The translations under genes and the position numbers were made by a program. Below are positions 45,830-56,807 of a stretch of 64,000 bases of DNA, piece after piece. The stretch covers positions 50,046,774-50,110,773 of the forward strand of contig OX104112.1 of the NCBI GenBank assembly GCA_944474755.1, given 5' to 3'. Below the pieces are notes generated by a model that saw only the letters and a program-made list of their open reading frames with translations, did no database searches and was not told the origin of the DNA. The first letter of the stretch is position 1. The number at the start of each line of letters is the position of its first letter. The stretch is from Limnoperna fortunei (Eukaryota; Mollusca; Bivalvia; Mytilida; Modiolidae).

Positions 45830-46750
45830 CACGAAAAGTGTACATACTAAGTATAGAACGACTACATGGACTAGTAAGAATTTCAATAAAGAAACCTCTA
45901 ATAAACAAGCAGAATCAACGATTCTGAAAATTTTTAAAGTGGATTATGGTAACAAATTTAACAAAAACACGTGAACATGTAAATGAACAATGTTGCACTG
46001 ATATCCGGTTTAAAACGATTTACTGACTTTTTAGAGTGTGCAGTACCCAGAGAAATAATTAATAGGGTTTTTTTTTGTGTTTATTTTGTTTATTTGAGGT
46101 TTTAAGTAACGTTTATTAATTGTTCAGCTATATCATGATGTCCAGATTTTATGATAAATATCTGAACCTATTTACAACCCCAGCGTCGACACAGCGGTTA
46201 AAAACTATCCTGAAATCATTACGTTCAGTGAACAGAAAAAGTATAGCCAAATAAATTTTCACTGCCGAATCGCTGCGAAACAGGTAAAAAATGCTCGGCA
46301 GCATTTCTAAATTCTTGTACAAATAAATAATATATTTTCTGACTATGTACGAATAGTGTATACATAATTAGTACATATTTTCTATTACCTAGTTACCCAC
46401 TGACAAATCATGTTTTGTTTTGCGATACGTGCTGAAGCTGATTTAAAGTTTCATTGTTTTACGTTATGATTTTTGTGGCTAATATAATATAAATTACCAC
46501 AAATATGGCAAAAACAACTATGATTATCAAAATATTTTTATATTAAAGGGTTAATTTGGTTTTTCAGATTGACTTGATTTTACTTGCTATTACGCGTATC
46601 GGAAATATGCCACATTTAAACATGCATCTAGAAAATGGCGAGAGGAATCTTATATTAATAACGAAAATAATGTTATAAATAGTTTAAAATTTACTTCAAA
46701 TATGTAACCTTGGCATCTTGGAATCATTTTTCAGTTATATTATATTATTT
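45830..46750. other. Intergenic, no gene seen
   Basis: A faint SINE trace (CAGCTATATCATGATGTCCAGATTTTAT, about 46122) is the only thing recognised. Confidence 0.4.
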
Positions 46751-46755
46751 CAGGG

Positions 46756-46895
46756 ATTGTTTTCAATTGCTGGTTAGATTATTGGATATAGACGACTTTG
46801 GGTCGGTTTAACCCTTATAAAGCGCGAAATATGTGCAGGGTAAACCCACCCAAAGTCGTCTATATCCAATAATCTAACCAACAATTGAAAACAAT
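46756..46895. repeat. 140-bp foldback
   Basis: Arms of about 58 bp (46756-46813 and 46838-46895) share TTGGATATAGACGACTTTGGG and its complement, and end ATTGTTTTCAATTG at the outside. The loop is about 24 bp. Sequence is unrelated to the 33-kb and 54-kb foldbacks. Confidence 0.88.
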
Positions 46896-46899
46896 TCTT

Positions 46900-48760
46900 A
46901 TATTTAAATTCAATACTATGAAAAGAAATAACAAAAACGATATTTTACAGGGTTTTCACAATTTTTTAGTGTCGACACTTATTGTTTGCGGTCGAATCCG
47001 TATATAGTCAACGTCATTTATACATATAATTATGACGTCAGCAATCAGTCACGTGATGATATACAATGTTATTTTATTGACGATATTGAGTATTTAAATA
47101 TAATCATCTAAATACAAACTTCCGCCCGCTCATTAAAGTTGTTCTTAGTTAATATAAATGAAAAAAATGTCTAAAAATAAATTTCGAATCATAATGCAAC
47201 TTTTAAAAAGCAGGCACAAGTTTAACCAATTCTCCATGCATCCTACAACCCTACATCTCATTTGGAGATTATTTTGAAATCGGTTAGCACTGAAACAATC
47301 AGAATTAATGCAACTGATCTTGGTAACTAGTGATTTCTGAACAAATGGAAATATTCAAATTTTCTAGTATTTAATTGTTTTAACGGAAAATGTCAGAATT
47401 TGTGCATCACTTCCGGTAATTCCAATTTGTTATACTAAGGACACCGTGCATAAAATATTGTATTTTTACAAGGCCCAAGGAACAATTTATTGTACGGAAT
47501 TTGAAATATAATCAAATTAATCAAATTTAGGTATTTAATTTCATTTTGAACCATAAAGGGGAGAAAAAACATGTTCATCAACAACTATTACTTTCTGAAA
47601 GGTTATTGTTTTGTATTTGTAATTTGGTTGACAAATCTAAATGTCAATTTATTTATTTGTTCGTCAAGTAGAAATAATTTTACAAATTGTCTGTCATTCT
47701 AAGGACAAACATGTTGCTGGGAAGTTAATCGAATTCTATTTTAGTCGGTTGACAAAATGACGGAAAATTACCAAAAGTATAAAAAAAAATATATTCCATT
47801 ACGCTTCTCTTAAAATTAAACGAACTTGGTCATATAGCATATCCTTTTGTTACTCGTAGTGAGCATCTTTGGACTGTTTAAAGAACTGTTTTGAATTATT
47901 GGCGTGGACAAAAAACCCCTATAAAAGTACTTCATTCAAGTGAACTAGTTATGAGCGATTCTTGAGGAATAAAAAATCCAAATAAATTTGAAGACACTCT
48001 AAGATTATCAGAATACAAAAAATGGTGTATATTAACATTTAAAGCTATCATTTTGACGCTCGTACATCCGAATTTTAACGTACAATACTATTTTCAAATT
48101 TTGTGTATTCAACTACGACGCATCTAAAAACTGTAATGTTTTACGTAGCATGTTGTTTGGGGGTTTATACAAATATTCTTAGCATGCAGGCTACTTCAAT
48201 TTAAAACAAATAGGTCAATACCACCCATATAGAAATGCATTTGGAACTTGCATGTAATTTATAAGTGGGTCGAAGTAGAAAACAAGAAGAAGCAATCACT
48301 TATCAATTAGCCTACTTTATATCTGACATAAGTAACAAAGTAACTTTACCGTTCAATTTATCAACTAAAAATATCTGAAAGATATACATGTTAAGATGAA
48401 TTCTTAAACTAGAATGAACAAAACAACAAAAAATGCTGGCACATTAGCTCTGTCATACAAACGTAACAAAAAAAAACAAGACTGTTACAGGAAATATGGA
48501 AATAAATTTCAAAATTCTTCTTGAATATTAATTCCATACGTTCCGTGCACATGTAAGAACATTAAGATGTATTCTTACACTAAAACAAAATGCTGGCACA
48601 TACAAAGCGTTACAAAATAAAACATCCCGGTTATAGAAATATGGAAATAAATTTCTTAATTCTTATTAATCCATACATGTAGGAACTAAATTATTTGTTA
48701 TATCACAAACAGTTCGTTTTATGTTCTGAGGTGTCAGCATTCCTCGACGCAGTTTATCGT
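46900..48760. other. Intergenic, no gene seen
   Basis: AT-rich. AATATGGAAATAAATTTC recurs at about 48495 and 48639, along with AAGATG.ATTCTTA(A/C)AC at 48394 and 48566, a decayed local duplication. Confidence 0.45.
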
Positions 48761-48764
48761 TTTT

Positions 48765-48845
48765 TGGTGCATTGATTGATTGCTTGTTGTTTTACGTCCA
48801 GCAAGCAATATTACAGCTATATTCAGGACGTTGTTGTGTTTGTAA
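48765..48845 (-). repeat. 3' fragment of TTGA-tailed SINE-like element
   Basis: TTGATTGATTGC, TTTTACGTCCAGCAAGCAATATTACAGC and TATATTCAGGACG match the tail end of 57520-58021. Confidence 0.55.
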
Positions 48846-49107
48846 ATGCCTACTAAATCGATTTTCCTATGCTGAGCAATGATGCGTGTTTCTTTAAACG
48901 TTGTAAATGGCTGTCGACAGGCAGTACTTGTACTTTTCACAACCTATACAAGTTTCACAATTGAACACCGTTGCTATCATAGGATGATGTCAGGTAATGA
49001 CGCAGTGAAGGTTTTAGCAAAATACCGAACAATAGGGAAACATTCAGAAAAGACAATCCACAAATTAAAAGCGAAGAATCTGGGCAAACAAATAACCAAA
49101 AATATAG

Positions 49108-49210
49108 CAACTACAGCAATGGTCCTGACTTGGCAAAGGGATTTCAAAAGAAATGGTGGGTTAAACCAGGTTTAATCGCATGCCAAATCTCCCACCTCCA
49201 TTTCTGTATG
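49108..49210 (+). repeat. Dispersed repeat with ACAGCAATGGTCCTG motif, copy 2
   Basis: ACTACAGCAATGGTCCTGAC through GGTTTAATCGCATGCCAAATC aligns with 152-275. Confidence 0.55.
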
Positions 49211-49447
49211 CGAGTTGGTTTGTTGATGAAAATTAATGGGTATCAAATAAATATCAAACAATTTCAATCCTTGACTGATTATCATACTTTATTAATCTCC
49301 AAACTGTTGCCTAGTGTTCCAAATACAGTCACACGGAATAGTAACATCAAAACAAAACCACGTTCGTACACAATCTGGCGGACAACAATTTAGCTGAACA
49401 ATCACCAAAAACAAAATGAAATTAAAATTTACGTTTCGCGAAACGTG

Positions 49448-50288
49448 AAGTCTCCCAAACGAAGTTACTGATAGTCCTGTGCAGCCTGTGAATCACCTTA
49501 TATTTGACTTTACAGGTTGCTATTCACCTATTTTACAAAAAATAGCGCGTCATATGAAAATTCTGAGTTGACCATTGAACTCGACATACTAAATTTACTT
49601 TAGGAACCAATTTTCATTGAGTTCCGACAATGTTGAATTTTTGCCGATTTGGCGACTTTGGTGGCCATTTTTAAAAACATGGCGGGTCGTATAAAAAATC
49701 TGAGTGTACCGTTGAACTCGGCATACCAAATTTACTTTTAGAACCTATTTTCGTTGAATTATGACAATGTTGAATTTTTGCCCATTTGGCAACTTTGGCG
49801 GCCATTTTACAAAAAATGGCGCGTCGTATAAAAATTCTGAGTTGACCATTGGACTCGGCATACCAAATTTACTGTTAAAACCCATTTTCGTTGAAATCCG
49901 ACAAACTTGAATTTTTGGCGATTCGGCGGCCATTTTGAAAATGGCGGCCGGTTCGCGCGCGATTTTTTGCCAAAAATAAATCAAGACCACTATGCTGAAC
50001 CTACATACCAAGTTTCATCGAAATCCATCTGGCGGTTCTCCGGGAACTGCATTTTGGCGGGAAAACTTAAATGGCGGCCATTTTGAAAGTGGCGGCCATC
50101 TTGGAAATTCCGAAAGATGATTGCACATCTAGCCAATAGGGTCTAACATCCTACAAAGTTTCAAATTGATCCCATTTACGGTTTCTGAGAAAAGTGTCGG
50201 AAATCTCTACGGGGAAACCAGAAGAAGAATAATAATAATAAGAAACAGAGTAAAAACAATAAGTCTCCAAACTTCGTTTGGGAGACTT
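49448..50288. mobile_element. TIR element with internal repeats and terminal hairpin
   Basis: Ends AAGTCTCCCAAACGAAGTT (49448-49466) and AACTTCGTTTGGGAGACTT (50270-50288) are perfect 19-bp inverted repeats. The right end also folds on itself (AAGTCTCC..GGAGACTT). Inside, paragraphs containing TTGAATTTTTGCC, GGCGGCCATTTT, CTGAGTTGACCATTG and CATACCAAATTTACT repeat with a period near 125 bp from 49530 to 49920, followed by AATAATAATAAGAAACAG. No coding capacity was recognised. Confidence 0.72.
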
Positions 50289-50540
50289 AATGAACAAATG
50301 GTAAACTTAGGGTTTTTGTACACATAAGCCGTTTTCTCAAGGATCAGATTTGCTCAAAGGTTTTGTATTGACCTTTTGGTTAAAATGAATGAATACTGCA
50401 GAAACATATACAGACGGGATAAAACAACGCAAACATTACATTTCATTTATTTACTAAACGATAGAACAACAAATCACATAAACTTATAACAGAAGGTCAT
50501 AGCATGAACTACTGACTTAGAACAGTCACAAATAACATAA

Positions 50541-50817
50541 TGTAGCGTGATTGAACCCGTCAGACAGATTATGTGGCGGGATTGAACCCGTCAGACGGAT
50601 TATGTGGCGGGAATAAGACGGATTATGTGGCAGGATTGAACCCGTCAGACAGATTATGTGGCGGGATTGAACCCGTCAGACGGGTTATGTGGCGGATTTA
50701 ACTAGTTAAATTGAACTAGTTGGACGCATTACGTGTCGAGATTGAACCAGTAAGACGGATTATGTGGCGGGAATAAGACGGATTATGTGGCAGGATTGAA
50801 CCAGACAGACGGGTCTT
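50541..50817. repeat. 31-bp minisatellite
   Basis: About eight units of GTGGCGGGATTGAACCCGTC + AGACAGATTAT with some shortened (GTGGCGGGAATAAGACGGAT) or diverged members. It ends about 70 bp before the Penelope-like fragment. Confidence 0.88.
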
Positions 50818-50886
50818 TACGCTCACTCTTATGTAATACCCTAAAAAAACATATATAAACGTCATTTAACAACAGCGAGATTCAAT

Positions 50887-51302
50887 ATGAATGAAAATTC
50901 CTTCTGTGTAAAAATATGTGGTGATAAAAGATGCGGTGTATGTTCATCAAGGGAAAATTTCAATTACTTGCAAACTGGTTCTGAAATAAAATTCAACAAC
51001 GGAAAGAATTTTAAAATAAAAGCCAATATGCCATGTAAAACGGAAAATCTAATTTACTGTATTATATGCACAAACTGTAAGGAAGAATACGTTGGCCAAA
51101 CAGGAAACAGTCTATTAGTAAGTGAACGCGTTCGGATCCACAAACAACAAATCCGACAACCGGAATATAGACAAATTCCATTAAGCGAACATTTAGAAAA
51201 ATTTTCCCTTTTTATAAATGCCAACAAGATAATGAGGAATACAGAAAAGAAACAGAAAAAAAAATTATAAAACTGTTTCAACCGGAACTAAATGCACTTT
51301 AA
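50887..51302 (+). pseudogene. Penelope-like element: GIY-YIG endonuclease domain, frameshifted
   Basis: The first part reads with paired cysteines (C-G-D-K-R-C-G-V-C), then N-L-I-Y-C-I-I-C-T-N-C, E-Y-V-G-Q-T-G-N-S-L, E-R-V-R-I-H-K-Q-Q-I and P-L-S-E-H-L. This is the pattern of the GIY-YIG endonuclease C-terminal domain of Penelope-like retroelements. Near 51199-51212 the frame must shift by +1. The shifted frame then gives F-P-F-Y-K, a basic helix, and K-L-F-Q-P-E-L-N-A-L with TAA at 51300-51302, a normal-looking end. The reverse transcriptase part is not upstream, so this is a 5'-truncated, inactivated copy. Confidence 0.8.
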
Positions 51303-51363
51303 ACAATGACGTTACGTCCCAAAAATGCCCCATTAACAACGTTACGCTTAGTAACAAAAACAA

Positions 51364-51405
51364 TCTTGATAAAGTCCCATGATGGATGAAAGCGCTAGAT
51401 TTTCG
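51364..51405 (+). ncRNA. Probable degenerate hammerhead ribozyme motif
   Basis: About 60 bp after the Penelope-like stop is CTTGATAAAGTCCCATGATG followed by GATGAAAGC. Hammerheads in Penelope-like elements have CUGAUGA, a short stem II such as GUCCC-AUGA-GGGAC, and GAAA (established for this element class). Here GTCCCATGATGGAT and GAAA are kept, but the CUGAUGA core carries changes and stem II has mispaired, so it is probably inactive. Confidence 0.45.
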
Positions 51406-51409
51406 TAAT

Positions 51410-52270
51410 TATGTGACACTTATTTTGTGTAATTGTTTTATGTTATATATCTACGTATCATTCCAATAAAGAAAACAAAATTATACACAAATAAACAAAG
51501 ATTAGAAAACTACACGAGATCATTAAATGACCAACAGAAACAACTTGAAGTCTTAATTCTAAAAATATACACAACCGAATTTTTTTTTATTTATTTCAAT
51601 TCAATTCGATCTAGCAAAATAAAAACAAAAACATTCAGATTGTGATATAAATAATTGACAAGAACATACCAATAAATTTCAACTCAATCTCGTTACAAAT
51701 ATAAAACCTTCATAACATATTCAATTACTGTCGATAACTGTAATTTCTCCTCAAAAACGTGAAGATAAAGCATCACTTATTATAACGGTAGTGCATTTAA
51801 TTTCGGTTTTATTTGGTCGACTATAACCTCTTACGAAATGTCAAAATGTTTTCGTCGTTGCAGAATGGTGTAATAAACGTTATAAAGTTACATTAATTCA
51901 ATAAAACGGTAGAAATGTCTTGTTTCATAAAAGTCATGTCTCCATTAATCTCCTCCACCGCAAGTCGCTAACCTTATAAGTCTGTCGTTACAATGTTGAT
52001 TGATGGAGAAATGTGTGATTACGTTTGTTCTGAAATACCATAACAGTGATTAATGAATACAAGTTAGCTAAGCTTCATAAACTTTCTGTCTAGTCTGGGT
52101 TTCCCAAATGGCTTTAGCTAAATGATCCGATTAAAACTGCAATATAAATATTTATGTATATTGGTAATTTTGATTTATAAAGAAGCAAAATGTGGAAATC
52201 TAATAGTACTTATAATAGTATGTGATCAATAAGATTTATACCTCGCACAGTCTATATTTAAAAGTTTAAA
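51410..52270. other. Intergenic, no gene seen
   Basis: AT-rich. The open frame at 51433-51645 is low-complexity and unsupported. Confidence 0.45.
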
Positions 52271-52272
52271 AC

Positions 52273-52541
52273 TTAAGGTATCCCTCCCTTAATTAAAGTT
52301 ACCGTTTAAATTCTTCGACCAAGAAATACACTTTTATTAAATATATTGCTAATTAATAATATAATTTAAATATATTGTTTTACTTTGAGTCAATCTTTAC
52401 AGTTTGGAGTAAAAAAGTTTGTTACTCAAATAGCATTTAAGATGTTTGTCGAACATTACCAAGGTTTACTCTATTTAAATACAATGGAGATCCGGAACAC
52501 CAAATATGATCACGTGATCAATTGTGGTCCGGATACATTTA
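52273..52541. mobile_element. TTAA-flanked MITE, copy 1
   Basis: Starts TTAAGGTATCC and ends GGATACATTTA (mutated right end). Interior motifs AAGTTACCGTTTAA, GACCAAGAAATACA, GTTACTCAAATAG, CGAACATTACC and CACCAAATATGATCACGTG match copy 2 in order. It is non-coding. Confidence 0.8.
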
Positions 52542-52836
52542 GACACAAAAAAAGACTGTTTAAACTCATGTTAGCTCTATTGTTTTGTTTTTTGTTTTTT
52601 GTTTTTTTTTGTTGAAGTGGACTGACAGTTTCATTAAAAAAATGTTACTCCGGTCTTAGAACAGCTAAGGCATTCTCAGTTCAAAAGAAAGAAACATTAC
52701 TTTGCACGTTTTTAACTGTGTATGCACGACAGTTTTATGTAGGACACATTTTATAAAAAGGTTTTGCTTGAAACGAATCACTTAATAGACTTGAAATATG
52801 TCAGCTTATTTTAAGATATATTTACTAGTGTCAGTC

Positions 52837-53104
52837 AGAGGCCTCATTGGCCGAGGGGTTGAGGTATTTAGTCTACTATTGATTACGTTGTATGTTGACA
52901 CTGAGGTTGCGGGTTCGAGTCTGACTGCAGGGTAGGTGCACTTGACTCCAATCTTAATTGACAAGGATTACCAGTTTTCCTACAGAAAGTCGGGGGGTTT
53001 TCTGCGAATACTTCGGCTTTCTATTCCATTAAAACCTGGACGCCACGATATAGCTTAAAACATTGCTGAAAGTGGCGTTAAACGCCATTCAAAGAAACAA
53101 ACAA
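52837..53104 (+). mobile_element. Full-length tRNA-derived SINE with perfect 13-bp target duplication
   Basis: Flanked by ACTAGTGTCAGTC at 52824-52836 and 53105-53117, identical. The head reads GAGGCCTCATTGGCCGAGGG (A box), then GCGGGTTCGAGTCTG (B box). The body includes CACTTGACTCCAATCTTAAT and GGACGCCACGATATAGC. The 3' end is AGTGGCGTTAAACGCCATTC and a CAAA-type tail. This is the best-preserved family member in the window. Confidence 0.9.
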
Positions 53105-53119
53105 ACTAGTGTCAGTCGC

Positions 53120-54320
53120 GTTTTAGAGAATTTAATAAAAACATATTAAGTGTTACTGTAAAAATTTTTTTACTAAACTTCTGTAATGCTTACGCAGAAA
53201 ATAAACTAATTCTCAATTTATTTTAGATTTCTAATATCTGTTAAAGTCATGCAAGTGTTAGATGAAAAGATTGTATAACAATAACTGGGAAGTTAATGGC
53301 AACCAAGCGTTCACGAAGACCCGGCTTGATGCAGTTTTAAGTAAAAATACACGTGTGACATTTAGAACTTTTTGGAAGCTCATACGTGCATCTGAACCTG
53401 AAAGCTGCATGTCTGTTATGCAATAAGACCTGATTTCATTTCCAGATTATATACAGAACTAAACTGTCATAAATATATATAGGTAATATCTAATTAAATT
53501 TATTTCATAATATATTCGGGTTTAAAATACATGAAATCTTATAGTGAAAATTTCTACGCTCCTGTGATATTTTGAATAGGAAGAGATAAATTTCCAAAAC
53601 AAATGACGTAATACAATGTTAATTTAAAGTAGATTTCATGTCCGTTTCATGATGGCAATGGAGATCCAGGCTCAATTGCTATAGTCAGTAGTATTCGATG
53701 AATCCTATTTTAAAAAAAGCCCCAAAAATCTGTTTCTAGAAAATAAACTTTTAGCATTTGTCCTAGAAAAATACCTCGAATTGTCAAACATGTGATATAT
53801 CATAAATAGGATAATATTAGTTAGCAATCATAACACAGCGTACACGACGAAAAAACATTAATGATTTCTTTAGAGAAAACCAGAGAATGCAATATATGTT
53901 ATTGCAAAATTTATTTTGAAGTTTTGGAGCGATAGTATACTTTTAGGATTCTTAGTTGTGCATATTGGTTTTTAAATTTTCAAAATGGCCGCATTTTGGA
54001 CACGACCCATGACCCCCCCCCCCTAAAAATGCAAATATTTAAACGTCAGCCGATGTCGACGAAATTTGGTATATGGATATCTAGGCTCCTTTGAGTGTGC
54101 CACTTAATTACTTTTGAATTTTTTTTACACGTCAATAAATCAGCGTAAAAAGAAAAATAGGACATCAAGTCAGTCCTGACGAAAAAAGCAAAAAAAAACA
54201 TCCTGTAATATTAATACGCATACACAAAACACAAAAAAAAGGAGATATTAATTCATTCATTTTCTAGCTGCCCTCACAGCCTAGATGTATTGGAAGATAA
54301 ATTCTAGGACTGATGACAAC
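53120..54320. other. Intergenic, no gene seen
   Basis: At 53930-54090 lies a piece with AAAATGGCCGCATTTTGG and GACGAAATTTGGTATATGG, related in style to the gene 2 intron 7 repeats. It contains a 12-nt poly-C. Confidence 0.45.
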
Positions 54321-54325
54321 ATTAT

Positions 54326-54468
54326 ACAATTATAGCTTCGGTATGAGGTCGATACGAGAATATATCGACCAAACAGATTTGCATATCGACCGAGGACGCA
54401 GTCCGAGGTCGATATTCATCTGTTGGTCGATATATTCTCGTATTGACCGAATCTTAAGCTATAATTGT
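54326..54468. repeat. Foldback, complete copy
   Basis: Outer arms ACAATTATAGCTT / AAGCTATAATTGT enclose GAGGTCGATACGAGAATATA-type arms. The centre GACCGAGGACGCAGTCCGAG is palindromic. The centre is the same as in the 33.5-kb foldback, although the arms differ. Confidence 0.88.
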
Positions 54469-54482
54469 TATATTATTAATAT

Positions 54483-54582
54483 AACAATTATAGCTTTGGT
54501 ATGAGGTCGATACGAGAATATATCGACCAAACAGATTTGCATATCGACCGAGGACGCAGTCCGAGGTCGATATTCATCTGTT
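54483..54582. repeat. Foldback, truncated second copy
   Basis: Near-identical to the left two-thirds of 54326-54468, joined to it through the near-palindrome TTGTTATATTATTAATATAA. The right arm is missing after CATCTGTT. Confidence 0.85.
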
Positions 54583-54648
54583 AGTGTATTATTGTTATTT
54601 CAAAATATTATTGATATTTTCTATATTATTATTGAAATTTTTAATACA

Positions 54649-54783
54649 CCTTTTTTGTGTACACACCATGTGTTTGACAGATTTTTAAAATGTATTTATT
54701 GAAAAACCTATTGTCATTATTGTTGAACAATATTTCCTTTTTGTGTACACACCATGTGTTTGACAGATTTTTAAAATGTAATA
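54649..54783. repeat. Short direct duplication
   Basis: TTTTTGTGTACACACCATGT and GTTTGACAGATTTTTAAAAT occur twice (54651 and 54737), about 86 bp apart. Confidence 0.85.
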
Positions 54784-54879
54784 TGATTACAAGTCTACAC
54801 ACATAATAAATTAATAAATGTATAATTGTTCTATGACAAGTATTCCACATCACAAAATACAACAGACCCCCTTTTCTAC

Positions 54880-55630
54880 ATAAAATTTACCAAAATAGAA
54901 CCAAACTGTTAACCATATAATAAACATGTTGAATAAAACTCCTCATTTCTTGTAACCATTTGTTATATTGTGATATACAGATTTAACTTTTGGAATTTTT
55001 GAAATCTATTTTTAGTAACGTGCTGTATAAGTATGGAGCATAACAAAATATCGTTGGAAAATTCTATTTTTAGGTATATTATATGTGCCCAAAGAAATAC
55101 AAAATGACCACGTTATATCGTTAGACAAATCAAAATAAAGAAAATATCTAATGTTAATAATATTAACGAATATGTTTATAGGTACGCGTGGTAGCTGTTC
55201 TGTGAGCAGTTTTTAGTACTGTACTTGATACTTTAAAGTATTATCGGCCATTAAATAGTTTCATGTAAAACTAGTAATTAACAGGATTATTTAAGAGACT
55301 GCAGTGATAACTGATTTAAATTATAGCACAATAATCTTGGCTAATTGTACCAGCTTTTAACATTGTGTTGTGTGCTATTGTAGAGTAGCCATTTCCAAGG
55401 TAAAGAGAGACAGGGGTGGTAACCATTACAAACTGTATACAATGATTAACATTAGATTTTGAAATTGCTTAATTTAACTGCGAAAAAAACCTTTTTTCAG
55501 GCAAAAGCCTGTCTTGTTAAGCACCATATTTACCAAACACATATGGATTATAAATAATGGGAGGACGCCGATTGTACTTAACCTAATTGCTGTATTAAAA
55601 TGGGATCATCAATAATGCGTTTGGCTTTCG
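54880..55630. other. Intergenic, no gene seen
   Basis: No coding or repeat signal supported. Confidence 0.45.
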
Positions 55631-55637
55631 CTCTCTA

Positions 55638-55913
55638 TTAAGGTATCCGACCCATAATTGAAGTTACCGTTTAATTTTATTTGTCGACCAAGAAATACAG
55701 CTTTATTAAATCAATCTATTGCTAATTAATAATAAAAGTAAAATATATCATATAACTTGAGCCAATGTTCACAATTTTGAGGAAAAAATTTAGTTACTCA
55801 AATAGTATTTCCGATGTTTGCCGAACATTACCGAGGTCTGCTTCATTGAAAAACAATTGACATCCGGGACACCAAATATGATCACGTGGTCAATTATGGT
55901 CCGGATACCTTAA
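55638..55913. mobile_element. TTAA-flanked MITE, copy 2 (intact ends)
   Basis: Starts TTAAGGTATCCG (55638) and ends CCGGATACCTTAA (55913), inverted repeats of about 12 bp including TTAA. TTAA ends suggest mobilisation by a piggyBac-type transposase (inference). It is about 276 bp and non-coding. Confidence 0.82.
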
Positions 55914-55919
55914 GTACAA

Positions 55920-56800
55920 TTATAATGTGGAGAATTACGTCGTCAATTGTACCAAAATAATGTTTTAATTTGTGATGTCAATTTGTTCGACTTCTTTGTA
56001 TCCTGACATACTTGATGTAAAATGTTTATCCGAGATCTTAATCGAGTATATTGTCTATTGATATGTTTGTTACATGCACTTTCATGGTTTCCGTTATTTC
56101 GGATCAATGTCAACTGCGATTCAGAACGTCCTTTTTATATAAAGTCATGGAAAAATGGCAGAATAAGGTTTCTATAAAGTTGATTATCTACGGATAAATG
56201 CGCAAAAATCCCGATTTTTCCAGTTGATATTTGTTTAACATACTTCGATGTTCTGTTTAAAAGACATCTGAATGACAATCATTTTGTTGCCATCGTATAT
56301 TTAGATGTTTGCTTGCAAGTTTTAGTATCTACTTATTTTTTATTTTATTAGTTTACGAAATATAGATACGTATACACGAACTCTTGTCCTATAAAGAAAA
56401 CTATGTCTAAGGTAAAAAACAATTAAAAACAAAAATTAAACCTACATACATGTACATGCTTGTGGAGAGCACGTGTAATTCCTGTAATTCGTTTTTCAGA
56501 TGTACACACAATAATCAAAGGTTGATTCAACATCGGTATCACTGAAATATTATTGTACTAGATTAGCAGTTATTGATTGATCCCTTAAGGGCGATAACTT
56601 TCCCAATCATCCCCTTATGTAAAATAGAACTTTAACATTAAATAGAAGATGTTGTAAACGTGCATTTGTTCAGGTTTTCCCGTACAATTTATTATGATAA
56701 AAGAGTTTTAGAAGTATTAACATAGCTGATGTTAAAATAATCTTAGAATGGTTAAAGTTCATCAATGAATTATAAATAGACAAATGCTGTCATTCACGTG
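55920..56800. other. Intergenic, no gene seen
   Basis: No supported feature. Confidence 0.45.
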
Positions 56801-56807
56801 ACAGCCA

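Noticed and set aside
50541..50817. CRISPR-like array
   Set aside because: Units are contiguous with no unique spacers, and the context is eukaryotic; it is a minisatellite. The same applies to the 42-bp and 35-bp arrays.
52837..52930. Genuine tRNA gene
   Set aside because: A and B boxes are present, but the body is part of a SINE and does not fold into a full cloverleaf with an acceptor stem that I can pair.
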